A stretch of DNA of 5,714 bases from Candidatus Phaeomarinibacter sp. GTDB taxonomy: Bacteria > Pseudomonadota > Alphaproteobacteria > CGMCC-115125. The notes below the pieces were generated by a model. It was not told where the DNA came from and searched no databases. It worked only from the letters and a program-made list of their open reading frames with translations. The stretch is from NCBI GenBank assembly GCA_028279995.1, contig JANQMQ010000132.1, positions 1 to 5,714 on the forward strand, given 5' to 3'. Positions 1 to 5,714 of this stretch are shown one piece after another. Position 1 is the stretch's first letter. Each line of letters starts with the position of its first letter. A program made the position numbers and the translations under genes.

Positions 1-912
1 ACCTACGCAGACCCGGAAACCTGCAAGCGCTTCGTCGGGCCGGCTCTTCGCGGTGAAGAAATCTGGTGCCAGTTGTTCTCGGAACCGGCTGCCGGGTCGG
101 ACGTGGCAGGCATCCGGACCAAGGCAGAAAAAGACGGCGACGAATGGGTGATCAACGGTCAGAAGGTTTGGACCTCCGGCGCCCAGTTCTCTGACTTCGG
201 CATCATCGTGACGCGGACAGATCCCACTGTGCCCAAGCACAAGGGTCTGACCATGTTCTGGCTCGATATGAAGTCGCCCGGCGTTGAAGTCCGCCCGATC
301 AAGCAGATGTCTGGCGATTCTGGCTTCAACGAGGTCTTCTTCACGGATGTGCGCGTGAAGGACAGCCAGCGTCTTGGCGAAGTCGGCCAGGGTTGGAAGT
401 CCGCGATCACCACGCTCATGAACGAGCGTCTTGCCGTTGGCGGCGGTGCCGGTGCCGGTGACTTTGGTGAACTGCTTGCGCTTGCTCGCTCGACGGAGCT
501 TGAGGAAGGCACGGCCATTTCTCAGGCATCAGTCCGCGAAAAGATTGCCGACTGGTATGTCGAAAGCCAGGGACTGAAGCTCAACCGCTTCCGCACCATC
601 ACGGCTCTGTCAAAAGGAACGGCACCTGGTCCCGAGGCATCCATCGGCAAGATCGTATCCGCGCCGAAGATGCAGGATCTTGCATCCTTCGCCATGGACC
701 TTGAAGACATGGGCGGTATCATTACCGACCGGAAGATCGCGCCGCTCAATGGCGGGTTCCAGGCCCAGTGGTTTGGTGCTGCGGGCTACCGCATCGCCGG
801 CGGTACAGATGAAATCCTGCGCAACATCGTTGCCGAGCGTGTGCTAGGGCTGCCGCAGGATGTTCGTGTGGACAAGGATGCCGCATTCAATGAGCTTCCA
901 AGCGGCAAGTAA
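1..912 (+). CDS. Acyl-CoA dehydrogenase family protein (3' part; start lies before the window)
   Basis: A flavoprotein that would introduce an alpha,beta double bond into an acyl-CoA thioester and pass electrons to ETF. The reading frame is open from base 1, so 303 residues are visible; family members are usually about 400, so roughly 100 N-terminal residues are missing. Visible residues 27-34 (SEPAAGSD) and 49-61 (WVINGQKVWTSGA) are the conserved FAD/substrate-binding middle-domain motifs. Residues 265-285 hold the C-terminal signature with GGTDEILRN and VAERVLGLP. At the place where medium-chain enzymes carry the catalytic Glu (YEGT), this protein reads AGGT (about visible residues 266-269), so the base must come from elsewhere, as in the isovaleryl/long-chain type enzymes. 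The TTG at 73 is an internal Leu codon, not a start. The gene is followed after 23 bases by a strong terminator, so it ends its transcription unit. Family call is secure; substrate is unknown. Confidence 0.95.
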   Translation, partial: TYADPETCKRFVGPALRGEEIWCQLFSEPAAGSDVAGIRTKAEKDGDEWVINGQKVWTSGAQFSDFGIIVTRTDPTVPKHKGLTMFWLDMKSPGVEVRPIKQMSGDSGFNEVFFTDVRVKDSQRLGEVGQGWKSAITTLMNERLAVGGGAGAGDFGELLALARSTELEEGTAISQASVREKIADWYVESQGLKLNRFRTITALSKGTAPGPEASIGKIVSAPKMQDLASFAMDLEDMGGIITDRKIAPLNGGFQAQWFGAAGYRIAGGTDEILRNIVAERVLGLPQDVRVDKDAAFNELPSGK

Positions 913-935
913 CGCTTGGACAGTTCGACATCTTG

Positions 936-970
936 AAACGGCCCGGAGATATGTCTCCGGGCCGTTTTCT
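936..970 (+). terminator. Strong rho-independent terminator, possibly bidirectional
   Basis: A perfect 14-bp stem (936-949 with 954-967), GC-rich in its middle, closes a TATG loop at 950-953. On the plus strand the arm ends in TTTT and continues CTTTT, giving a T-rich tail suited to ending the acyl-CoA dehydrogenase transcript. It lies between two convergent genes, 23 bases after one stop and 15 bases beyond the end of moeA. Read from the minus strand the same hairpin is followed only by TTTCAAG, so termination of the moeA transcript here is likely but probably less efficient. Confidence 0.9.
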
Positions 971-982
971 TTTGCCGTCATA

Positions 983-2164
983 TCAAAGGGGCAGCACTTC
1001 CACCGTCGTGCCTGCATCTGCGGCCGGTGCATCGGGCAGACGGCGGATCAGCACATTGGCTTCCGAGAGGGCTGCGAGATGCGACGAGTCCTGCTTGTCC
1101 ATGGCGCGGACCGGACCGGTTGCCGTGTCGCGAATGCCGCGAAGGTAGGTTTCCCTGTCGCCGTTCTGTGCCAGAGGGGCGGAGAGGACCGCGGTTTCAA
1201 ATCCAAGCGCAAGCGCGGTGGGCTGTGCCAGCAAGGTGCGCAGCGCCGGTACAAGAAAGAGCCGTGCCGTGACCATGGCGGATACAGGATTGCCGGGCAG
1301 ACCCAACACGGGCAGGTCGCCAAGTTTGCCGAACCAGGCCGGCTTGCCTGGTTTCACCCGTACTTTTTCAAATACGAGCTGTCCGCCTTCTTCCGTAAAG
1401 ACCCGCCGCAGATGATCATGATCACCGACGGACGCGCCGCCAATGGTGACCAGGAGGTCTGCACCTTCCGCTGACGCGAGCGCCTCGCGGACGTCTTCCG
1501 GGTCGTCGCGTGCAATGCCAAGCGAGAGAGGCTGGCCGCCTATCGAGAAGACCAGCGCCGACAGACCCGGTGTTCCGGAATTGAAAATCTGGTCGCCATC
1601 CGGCGTTTCACCGGCATGCACCAACTCGTCACCTGTCGCCAGAATGGCCACTTTGGGGCGACGCATGACTGGGATGTCTCCCACTCCGGCTGCTGCTGCC
1701 AGCGAGACCTTGGCAGGGCTCAAAATCGTACCTGCGCCAAGCAGGTGCTGGCCTGCTTCATAGTCTGACCCGGCCGGGCGGACGTGCCGTCCCGGATTTG
1801 CCGGATCGCCTGTGCGCAGCGTGTCAGCATTGATCTCCACATTTTCCTGAATGACGACCTGATCTGCGCCCTCCGGGATCCGTGCGCCGGTCGATACACG
1901 GACTGCCTGTGTGGGTTCGATGGGCGTGTCGAGCCCGGTTCCGGCCCGCGATTCTCCCTTGAGGGAAAAGGTCCCGCCTTTAAGGTCCTGTGACCGCACC
2001 GCGTAGCCATCCATCGCCGAGACGGCACTAGGAGGCTGGTTGCGGTCGGCCACAATGTCTTCTGCGAGCGTACGGCCGAAGGCCCGCGCGGCGGACACGG
2101 TTTCACTGCTCAGCGGGGTGAGCGCGGATGCGATCTGCGCCCGCGCTTCCTCAACCGTAATCAT
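983..2164 (-). CDS. moeA: Molybdopterin molybdotransferase MoeA (gephyrin-like, Glp)
   Basis: Cytoplasmic enzyme of molybdenum cofactor synthesis: it inserts molybdate into adenylated molybdopterin, releasing AMP. The protein is 393 residues, a normal full length. Conserved motifs in order are SAMDGYAVR (49-57, Asp52), GSDYEAG (132-138, Asp134), TGDEL (177-181, Glu180), the nucleotide/MPT-binding GGASVGDHD (242-250), KPGKPAWFG (271-279) and LPGNPVS (289-295). The C-terminal barrel-like domain IV is present (about 320-393, SSHLAALSEANVLIRRL). The residues equivalent to those needed in E. coli MoeA appear intact. The ATG at 2164 begins MITVEEARAQI, the usual family start. It lies 16 bases after the moaB stop, and those bases hold no recognisable Shine-Dalgarno sequence, so translation may be coupled to moaB. 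It is the last gene of the minus-strand run and ends next to the hairpin at 936-970. An alternative role in sulfur-type cofactors is unlikely. Confidence 0.96.
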   Translation of the reverse strand: MITVEEARAQIASALTPLSSETVSAARAFGRTLAEDIVADRNQPPSAVSAMDGYAVRSQDLKGGTFSLKGESRAGTGLDTPIEPTQAVRVSTGARIPEGADQVVIQENVEINADTLRTGDPANPGRHVRPAGSDYEAGQHLLGAGTILSPAKVSLAAAAGVGDIPVMRRPKVAILATGDELVHAGETPDGDQIFNSGTPGLSALVFSIGGQPLSLGIARDDPEDVREALASAEGADLLVTIGGASVGDHDHLRRVFTEEGGQLVFEKVRVKPGKPAWFGKLGDLPVLGLPGNPVSAMVTARLFLVPALRTLLAQPTALALGFETAVLSAPLAQNGDRETYLRGIRDTATGPVRAMDKQDSSHLAALSEANVLIRRLPDAPAADAGTTVEVLPL

Positions 2165-2180
2165 GCGAAGGATGGAAATC

Positions 2181-2699
2181 TTACTTCTCGCCCAACCGTG
2201 GAATCATCTCGATCAGGTTACACGGCTTGTGGGTGTGATCGAACTCAGCCTTGAGAACCTTCTCCCAGCCGTCGCGCACCGCACCGCTGGAGCCGGGCAG
2301 GGCGAACAGGAAGGTTTCGCCTGCGATACCCGCAGTGGCGCGTGACTGCAATGTCGACACACCAACGCTTTCGAAGCTGACCATGTGGAACACGACTGAG
2401 AACCCCTCAATCTCCTTGTCGTAGAATGTGTGGAAAACCTCCGGCGTAATGTCACGACCGGTGAGGCCGGTGCCTCCAGTGGAAATCACAGCGTTGATGG
2501 CCGGCTCATCAATCCATTGCTGAAGCTTTGCAGCGATGGTGTCTTTTTCGTCCTTCACGATCGCTCGGTCGACAACCTTATGCCCGGCAGCCCCGATCTC
2601 TTCAATCAGATAGGCACCGGACGTATCTGTGCTCTCATCACGGGTGTCGGAAATGGTCAGGACGGCAAAGCCGACAACTTGGGGGGCAGCGTCTGTCAC
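2181..2699 (-). CDS. moaB: Molybdenum cofactor biosynthesis protein MoaB (MogA/MoaB family)
   Basis: Member of the MogA/MoaB/MPT-binding fold family; such proteins bind molybdopterin and, when active, adenylate it with ATP to give the substrate of MoeA. At 172 residues it has the usual MoaB size. Motifs are LTISDTR (14-20), STGGTGLTGRDITPE (73-87, with Asp83 at the position of the essential Asp in MogA), Asp50 in the preceding loop region, and FALPGSSGAV (132-141), then the MoaB-style tail CNLIEMIPRL (160-169). The start is a GTG at 2697-2699: an in-frame TGA lies seven codons upstream and no ATG or TTG occurs between. A weak purine stretch (GAGAG, about 12 bases upstream) could serve as ribosome binding site. 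moeA follows after 16 bases, so the two form a functional pair. Whether it adenylates molybdopterin (as MogA) or is a MoaB of uncertain activity (as in E. coli) cannot be decided by eye. Confidence 0.93.
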   Translation of the reverse strand: MTDAAPQVVGFAVLTISDTRDESTDTSGAYLIEEIGAAGHKVVDRAIVKDEKDTIAAKLQQWIDEPAINAVISTGGTGLTGRDITPEVFHTFYDKEIEGFSVVFHMVSFESVGVSTLQSRATAGIAGETFLFALPGSSGAVRDGWEKVLKAEFDHTHKPCNLIEMIPRLGEK

Positions 2700-2781
2700 G
2701 GGCAGTATCCACTCTCAACTTGCAGGGGCCTCACCATAGGCGAAGCCAGCCGTCCACGCGAGCGGGCAGACCGAAGAGCTC

Positions 2782-3948
2782 CTATGCTTCTTCAAGGGGC
2801 AATGGCTCCATGCCCAGGGCATCTCGGTAGGTATTGTGGTAGTGGTGCAGCGCTGGCTCATTCCGGCCAAAAACCATTTCCTTCAGGAAGCCGGATCGGA
2901 GCCCACGGTGGGACGATGCCGCCGCCGCATAGTCTTCGTCACGGATGATTTCTGCAAAACGAGTTGCAAGTTCTGCAATCGTATTGTCGCCGCTGTCCAG
3001 CGCGTCCGGTCGCGCATAGAACGAGATACGCGAGAAGGACCGGTCGGGATCGTCACCATGCGGGTACACCCGCACCAGGATGACGGTTGCCTGGCCCACA
3101 TTCACCTGCACATTGGGAAACATGTAGTAGACCGGAAAGGCGCCATCATTGATGTGCCATGTTTCCTCCGGCTTGTTGCGCAGGTCATCGATGCCCCGTG
3201 TGCACAGAGCCATGCGGTGGTTGCGTCCATAGATGTCATATCCCTGTACATTGCCGTGGAAGAAGGGGAAGAGTGAGTTCTTGTGCAGGGCGCTGAAGTG
3301 ATAGGTCTCGCCGAATGTGTCGATGGCCAGCTTCCAGTTCATTGGCGTCTCATAGGTATCGTCGCCGATATAGACCAGACTTGCGAAATCCCATGCGGTG
3401 AATTCCGGCGTCAGGCCACCCATCAGAGTGTCGACATCAAGTTGCCCGTCCGCCTGCGGATGAACCCATAGAACGCCGCAATGCTCTTTGGCTGGCAACT
3501 CGACAAGACCATGGCAGTCCTTGTCGATGGCGCCGAAATGCTCTTCCTTGGGAACAGCCACAAGCTTGCCCTCCGAGCTGTAGGTCCAGGCATGGAAGGG
3601 ACAGGAGAAGAGGTTCTTCTTGCCGCGTGATGTCTCTTCAACGATCGCGCCGCGATGGCGACAGACATTGGCAAAGGCACGGAACGTGCCGTTCTGATTC
3701 CGGGTCGCAAGCAGCGGCACGCCGAAGTCATTGTGGGTCACGAAACTGCCGGCCTCCGGCAGGTCACCGCTCAGCCCGATGATTTGCGGGTGGCTGCGAA
3801 AGAAGCTCTCCCATTCGCGCGCGGCGATGTCCGGTGAGGTATAGGCCTCAGCTGGATTGTGACGAATGCCTCCTGCATCGACATTTGTGCCGTTGTCGAT
3901 GTGATCCATCAGACGCTTCAAAACCCGAACCTGCTCTGCGCGTTCCAT
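2782..3948 (-). CDS. Rieske non-heme iron oxygenase, alpha (catalytic) subunit
   Basis: Oxygenase component that would hydroxylate, dihydroxylate or demethylate an organic substrate, using electrons delivered through a Rieske [2Fe-2S] cluster to a mononuclear iron. The 388-residue length is normal. The Rieske motif is complete: Cys96-Arg-His98, then Cys116-Pro-Phe-His119. The catalytic domain shows NWKLAIDTFGETYHFSALH (204-222), giving His217 and His222 as iron ligands; Asp337 or Asp339 in RDEDY is the probable third ligand. The residue that normally bridges the two metal centres is Asp; here it is Glu214, as in carnitine oxygenase CntA. The ATG at 3948 has GGGAG 7 bases upstream (3956-3960). 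It is divergent from a TetR gene across 88 bases holding an 18-bp palindrome, so repression by that regulator is likely. No beta subunit, ferredoxin or reductase is in the window, so electron partners must be encoded elsewhere. Substrate unknown. Confidence 0.95.
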   Translation of the reverse strand: MERAEQVRVLKRLMDHIDNGTNVDAGGIRHNPAEAYTSPDIAAREWESFFRSHPQIIGLSGDLPEAGSFVTHNDFGVPLLATRNQNGTFRAFANVCRHRGAIVEETSRGKKNLFSCPFHAWTYSSEGKLVAVPKEEHFGAIDKDCHGLVELPAKEHCGVLWVHPQADGQLDVDTLMGGLTPEFTAWDFASLVYIGDDTYETPMNWKLAIDTFGETYHFSALHKNSLFPFFHGNVQGYDIYGRNHRMALCTRGIDDLRNKPEETWHINDGAFPVYYMFPNVQVNVGQATVILVRVYPHGDDPDRSFSRISFYARPDALDSGDNTIAELATRFAEIIRDEDYAAAASSHRGLRSGFLKEMVFGRNEPALHHYHNTYRDALGMEPLPLEEA

Positions 3949-3984
3949 GGAAGGGCTCCCTTGTGTTTATTGGGCTTGAGGAGC

Positions 3985-4012
3985 AGTATGCAAAAATTGC
4001 AACATGTTGCAA
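3985..4012 (-). promoter_or_regulatory. Predicted promoter of the Rieske oxygenase gene
   Basis: Read on the minus strand, TTGCAA (4007-4012) could be a -35 box and CATACT (3985-3990) a -10 box, separated by 16 bases; each matches the sigma-70 consensus at 4 of 6 positions. A start near 3978 would give a leader of about 30 bases containing the GGGAG ribosome binding site. The -35 box and most of the spacer lie inside or against the palindrome at 3996-4013, so a bound repressor would block it. This is a consensus match by eye only. Confidence 0.4.
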
Positions 4013-4013
4013 T
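3996..4013. promoter_or_regulatory. Perfect 18-bp palindrome, probable TetR-family operator
   Basis: ATTGCAACATGTTGCAAT is identical to its reverse complement, with its centre between 4004 and 4005. It contains TTGCAA twice, ten bases apart (about one helical turn). It sits in the 88-base gap between the divergent Rieske oxygenase and TetR genes, in an AT-rich stretch unlike the surrounding GC-rich coding DNA. TetR-family dimers typically bind such palindromes next to their own gene, so autoregulation together with control of the oxygenase is the straightforward inference. Binding itself is not shown by the sequence. Confidence 0.75.
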
Positions 4014-4023
4014 AATTTTTCTG

Positions 4024-4036
4024 TATAGATCAGCCC
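4024..4036 (+). promoter_or_regulatory. Putative -10 region of the TetR gene, suggesting a leaderless transcript
   Basis: TATAGA (4024-4029) matches 4 of 6 bases of the -10 consensus and is preceded by TG. The next seven bases lead directly to the ATG at 4037, the distance at which transcription usually begins, and the bases before the ATG (CAGCCC) hold no ribosome binding site. No good -35 box is found at 16-18 bases, although the palindrome occupies that position. Tentative. Confidence 0.3.
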
Positions 4037-4702
4037 ATGAGTGTTCGGGAATCCGCCAAGCAGGAGCGCATTCAGCGTGCGCTGGATGCAGCGCGCGCCA
4101 TTTTGCGCCGCGATGGCGTGGACGGCTTGCAGATACGCACGATTGCTGAGGAGGCGGGTCTGGCCGTCCGCACGCTCTACAACCAGTTCAGCGGCGGCAA
4201 GTCGGATGTGTTGTTGAGGCTCATGTCTCAGGAACTGGATGAACTGGCCCAGGACCTGGATGCTTTGCAACTCGATGACGGTATTGAGATGTCGCGGGCC
4301 ATCATCACGGTCTCCATCGCCCGCTTTCGGGTCTCGGAAGATGTAATGCGGCCATTGATGGCACTCACCTATTCTACGTCTGACAAGGGCACGGCGATGC
4401 TGGCAAATCAGGCAAGAGGGTTGCAGGAGCGTGCGATTGCGCGGGCCGTCGAGGACAGGCAGTTGAGCGATCTTGTCCCCGTAAGGGTGCTCGCCCATCT
4501 CATTCTTGATGCCTATGCCAATGCGGGTCACCGCTGGGCGCGCGGCTCGCTTGATCACAAGGGGTTCGAGACGCAGGCGCTGCATACCTGGAGCTGTTTG
4601 CTCCTCGGTATTGCGCAGGGCAAGACCCGCGATCGATTTGAACAGGAGATAAAGCGCCTGACGCCGGGTATGCAGAAATTGGTGAAGACAGCCGCAGTCT
4701 AG
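4037..4702 (+). CDS. TetR/AcrR-family transcriptional regulator
   Basis: DNA-binding, normally repressing, dimeric regulator released by a small ligand. The protein is 221 residues, typical for the family. The N-terminal domain (about 10-63) carries the helix-turn-helix, with TIAEEAGLAVRTLYNQF at 35-51 as turn and recognition helix, followed by the usual KSDVLLRLM. The remaining 150 residues are the variable helical ligand and dimer domain and do not reveal the ligand. The ATG at 4037 is the only sensible start: a TAA is in frame eight codons upstream and no start codon lies between, and it leaves the normal short tail before helix 1. There is no Shine-Dalgarno sequence. The gene is divergent from the Rieske oxygenase across a palindromic site, so its target is probably that oxygenase and itself. 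Its stop overlaps that of the convergent DUF4112 gene in a shared CTAG. Confidence 0.95.
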   Translation: MSVRESAKQERIQRALDAARAILRRDGVDGLQIRTIAEEAGLAVRTLYNQFSGGKSDVLLRLMSQELDELAQDLDALQLDDGIEMSRAIITVSIARFRVSEDVMRPLMALTYSTSDKGTAMLANQARGLQERAIARAVEDRQLSDLVPVRVLAHLILDAYANAGHRWARGSLDHKGFETQALHTWSCLLLGIAQGKTRDRFEQEIKRLTPGMQKLVKTAAV

Positions 4703-5118
4703 GGCTGGTCGTCCAGATGCGTTCCGCGCCGTTCGAGGTCTTTCAGGATCAGTCGGGCATTGCGCATGTTGGATTTGAAGGCAATGTCGAAAATGTCACC
4801 CAGCACCGGCACCGCACCAACAGCCGTATCGAGCAATGTGTTGATGCCCATGGCGACCAAAGTGCGTTTGCGGACCTTGGCTCGTGTAGCTTCGGAAAAA
4901 ATGTAGCCCGCCAGCAGCAAACCGATCGCGTCCCCGATACCGGGAATGACGCCCAAGAGCCCATCAAGGCCTAAACGCACCTGAGTGCCCGGCAGGCCAA
5001 ACTGGGCATCCAGCAATGTTGCCAGCTTGTTGATCCGCTCGGCAATCTCACGCTCTTCGCCGGTCAGACTGTCCGGCAGGATGATTTCCTGATGGGGTGT
5101 CTCAGGCGGCTGGTCCAT
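4699..5118 (-). CDS. DUF4112 domain-containing protein
   Basis: Small protein of unknown function; 139 residues, with the DUF4112 domain covering almost all of it. After a charged N-terminal part with a helix at about 20-38, the two conserved blocks are clear: GLDGLLGVIPGIGDAIGLLL (50-69) and, after a basic stretch (KVRKR, 81-85), INTLLDTAVGAVPVLGDIFD (92-111) followed by the family ending KSNMRN (115-120). The two Gly/Pro-rich hydrophobic blocks, each with a PxxGD motif, could form membrane-inserted hairpins; no signal peptide is seen. The ATG at 5118 has AGGA (5127-5130) 8 bases upstream. Its stop (TAG) overlaps the TetR stop, so the two genes converge with no room for a terminator. It is divergent from the acyl-CoA dehydrogenase gene at 5292, 173 bases away. 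Nothing ties it functionally to its neighbours. Confidence 0.9.
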   Translation of the reverse strand: MDQPPETPHQEIILPDSLTGEEREIAERINKLATLLDAQFGLPGTQVRLGLDGLLGVIPGIGDAIGLLLAGYIFSEATRAKVRKRTLVAMGINTLLDTAVGAVPVLGDIFDIAFKSNMRNARLILKDLERRGTHLDDQP

Positions 5119-5291
5119 GTGGTCTGTCCTGCGCAGATGGGGCGGGCAATGCCTGAAAGTCTAGGGCGGAACGGCATGGCTTGGATATGGGCATGTAGCC
5201 CGCGGATTCTAGCCCGCGACGCGCGCCGCCTGTTTGTGCTGTAGTGGCGCTGAAAGATATTCAACGCAAAACCAGTACAGGGACGAAACAC

Positions 5292-5714
5292 ATGGCTATC
5301 GATTTTGTGATTCCGGATGAAGCAAAAGAAGTCCGCGCGCGGGTGCGTAAGTGGGTGCAGGAAGAGTGCATTCCCGCTGAAAAACGCCTGGCCGACGGTG
5401 AGGACTACAAGACTGTCCTGGCAGACCTACGCAAGAAGGCACGCCCCCAGGGGCTGTGGCTGCCATTCATGCCAAAGGAATTCGGCGGCATGGGCCTTGG
5501 CCCCCTCGCCAACGCGCTGGTGCAGATGGAACTCGGCCAAAGTCACCTTGGTGCGTTGTCCATGAACTCGCAGGGCCCCGACGATGCCACCATGCTGACG
5601 CTTCTCGCGCACGGCACCGAGCACCAAAAGGAAAAATACCTCAAGCCGTTCCTCGATGGTGACAAGCGTGTTTGTTACTCCATGACCGAGAAGGCCGCTG
5701 GCGCTGATGCTACC
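5292..5714 (+). CDS. Acyl-CoA dehydrogenase family protein (5' part; runs off the window)
   Basis: Only the first 141 residues are visible and the frame is open to the last base, so about two thirds of the gene lies outside. The visible part is the N-terminal helical domain of an acyl-CoA dehydrogenase: an amphipathic start (MAIDFVIPDEAKEVRARVRK), then LRKKARPQGLWLPFMPKEFGGMGLG (starting at 46), the helix with ALVQMELG (75-82), HGTEHQKEKYLKPFLDG (107-123) and the start of the flavin-domain motif CYSMTEKAAGADAT (128-141). The usual TEP reads TEK here, resembling the ACAD10/11-like branch more than classical short-chain enzymes, but too little is visible to assign a subclass. The ATG at 5292 is supported by AGGGA (5279-5283) 8 bases upstream. 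It is not the same gene as the fragment at the left end: the shared motif region differs clearly. A weak promoter-like pair (TTGTGC 5234-5239, GATATT 5256-5261) lies upstream. Confidence 0.93.
   Translation, partial: MAIDFVIPDEAKEVRARVRKWVQEECIPAEKRLADGEDYKTVLADLRKKARPQGLWLPFMPKEFGGMGLGPLANALVQMELGQSHLGALSMNSQGPDDATMLTLLAHGTEHQKEKYLKPFLDGDKRVCYSMTEKAAGADAT

Noticed and set aside
860..1474. Long open frame on the plus strand opposite moeA (204 codons).
   Set aside because: It lies antisense to a well-conserved MoeA, runs through the terminator hairpin, and its translation is Arg/Cys/Gly-rich without any recognisable domain.
2700..2781. Possible terminator or promoter in the gap between the Rieske gene and moaB.
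   Set aside because: Only trivial stems (for example GGC-TTC-GCC) and no T-tract were found, and no convincing -35/-10 pair.
2430..2948. Plus-strand open frame of 172 codons across the moaB / Rieske junction.
   Set aside because: It is antisense to both genes, has no ribosome binding site that I could see, and its translation has no recognisable domain.
3848..4585. Open frame of 245 codons on the minus strand opposite the TetR gene.
   Set aside because: It spans the divergent promoter region and the palindrome and overlaps two secure genes; its translation resembles no family and is a shadow of GC-biased coding DNA.
5196..5218. Direct repeat TAGCCCGCG (5196-5204 and 5210-5218), also able to form a 5-bp hairpin, upstream of the second acyl-CoA dehydrogenase.
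   Set aside because: Only two short GC-rich copies, a weak stem and no T-tract; could be an activator or repressor site, but chance is a sufficient explanation.
5317..5662. Out-of-frame open frames within the second acyl-CoA dehydrogenase.
   Set aside because: The frame starting at 5292 gives a continuous conserved acyl-CoA dehydrogenase N-terminus up to the window end, so these are shadows.
1..5714. Searched by eye for tRNA, rRNA, CRISPR repeats, insertion-sequence ends, transposase or phage genes, and toxin-antitoxin pairs.
   Set aside because: None seen; nearly all of the window is accounted for by conserved chromosomal genes, and the noncoding gaps are all under 180 bases.

Overview
The window looks like a piece of an ordinary, moderately GC-rich proteobacterial chromosome. 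The protein style fits an alphaproteobacterium: a MoaB ending in CNLIEMIPRL, a MoeA with GGASVGDHD, and a DUF4112 protein. The exact genus cannot be fixed from the sequence. Coding density is high. I see no RNA gene, mobile element, CRISPR array or other sign of recent transfer.

Layout, left to right: (1) 1-912 (+), the C-terminal three quarters of an acyl-CoA dehydrogenase, closed by a strong hairpin terminator at 936-970. (2) 983-3948 (-), three collinear genes, transcribed in the order Rieske non-heme iron oxygenase, moaB, moeA. (3) 3949-4036, a short divergent intergenic region with a perfect 18-bp palindrome. (4) 4037-4702 (+), a TetR-family regulator divergent from the Rieske gene. (5) 4699-5118 (-), a small DUF4112 membrane-associated protein that runs into the TetR gene, the two stop codons sharing the tetranucleotide CTAG. 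(6) 5292 to the window end (+), the N-terminal part of a second, different acyl-CoA dehydrogenase.

The most coherent functional unit is the TetR/Rieske divergon. The palindrome overlaps the best predicted promoter of the oxygenase gene and lies just upstream of a -10-like box for the regulator, so a ligand-responsive repressor controlling an oxygenase (and itself) is the natural reading. moaB and moeA follow the oxygenase on the same strand with no visible terminator, so they may be partly co-transcribed with it; they act in molybdenum cofactor synthesis, which has no known direct link to Rieske oxygenases. The two flanking acyl-CoA dehydrogenases suggest a neighbourhood concerned with catabolism of acyl-CoA or alicyclic/aromatic side-chain substrates, but the substrate of the oxygenase is not visible in the sequence.

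I found no clearly new system. The observations most worth a second look are the palindromic operator, the probably leaderless TetR transcript, the Glu in place of the usual bridging Asp in the Rieske oxygenase, and the oxygenase-moaB-moeA arrangement.
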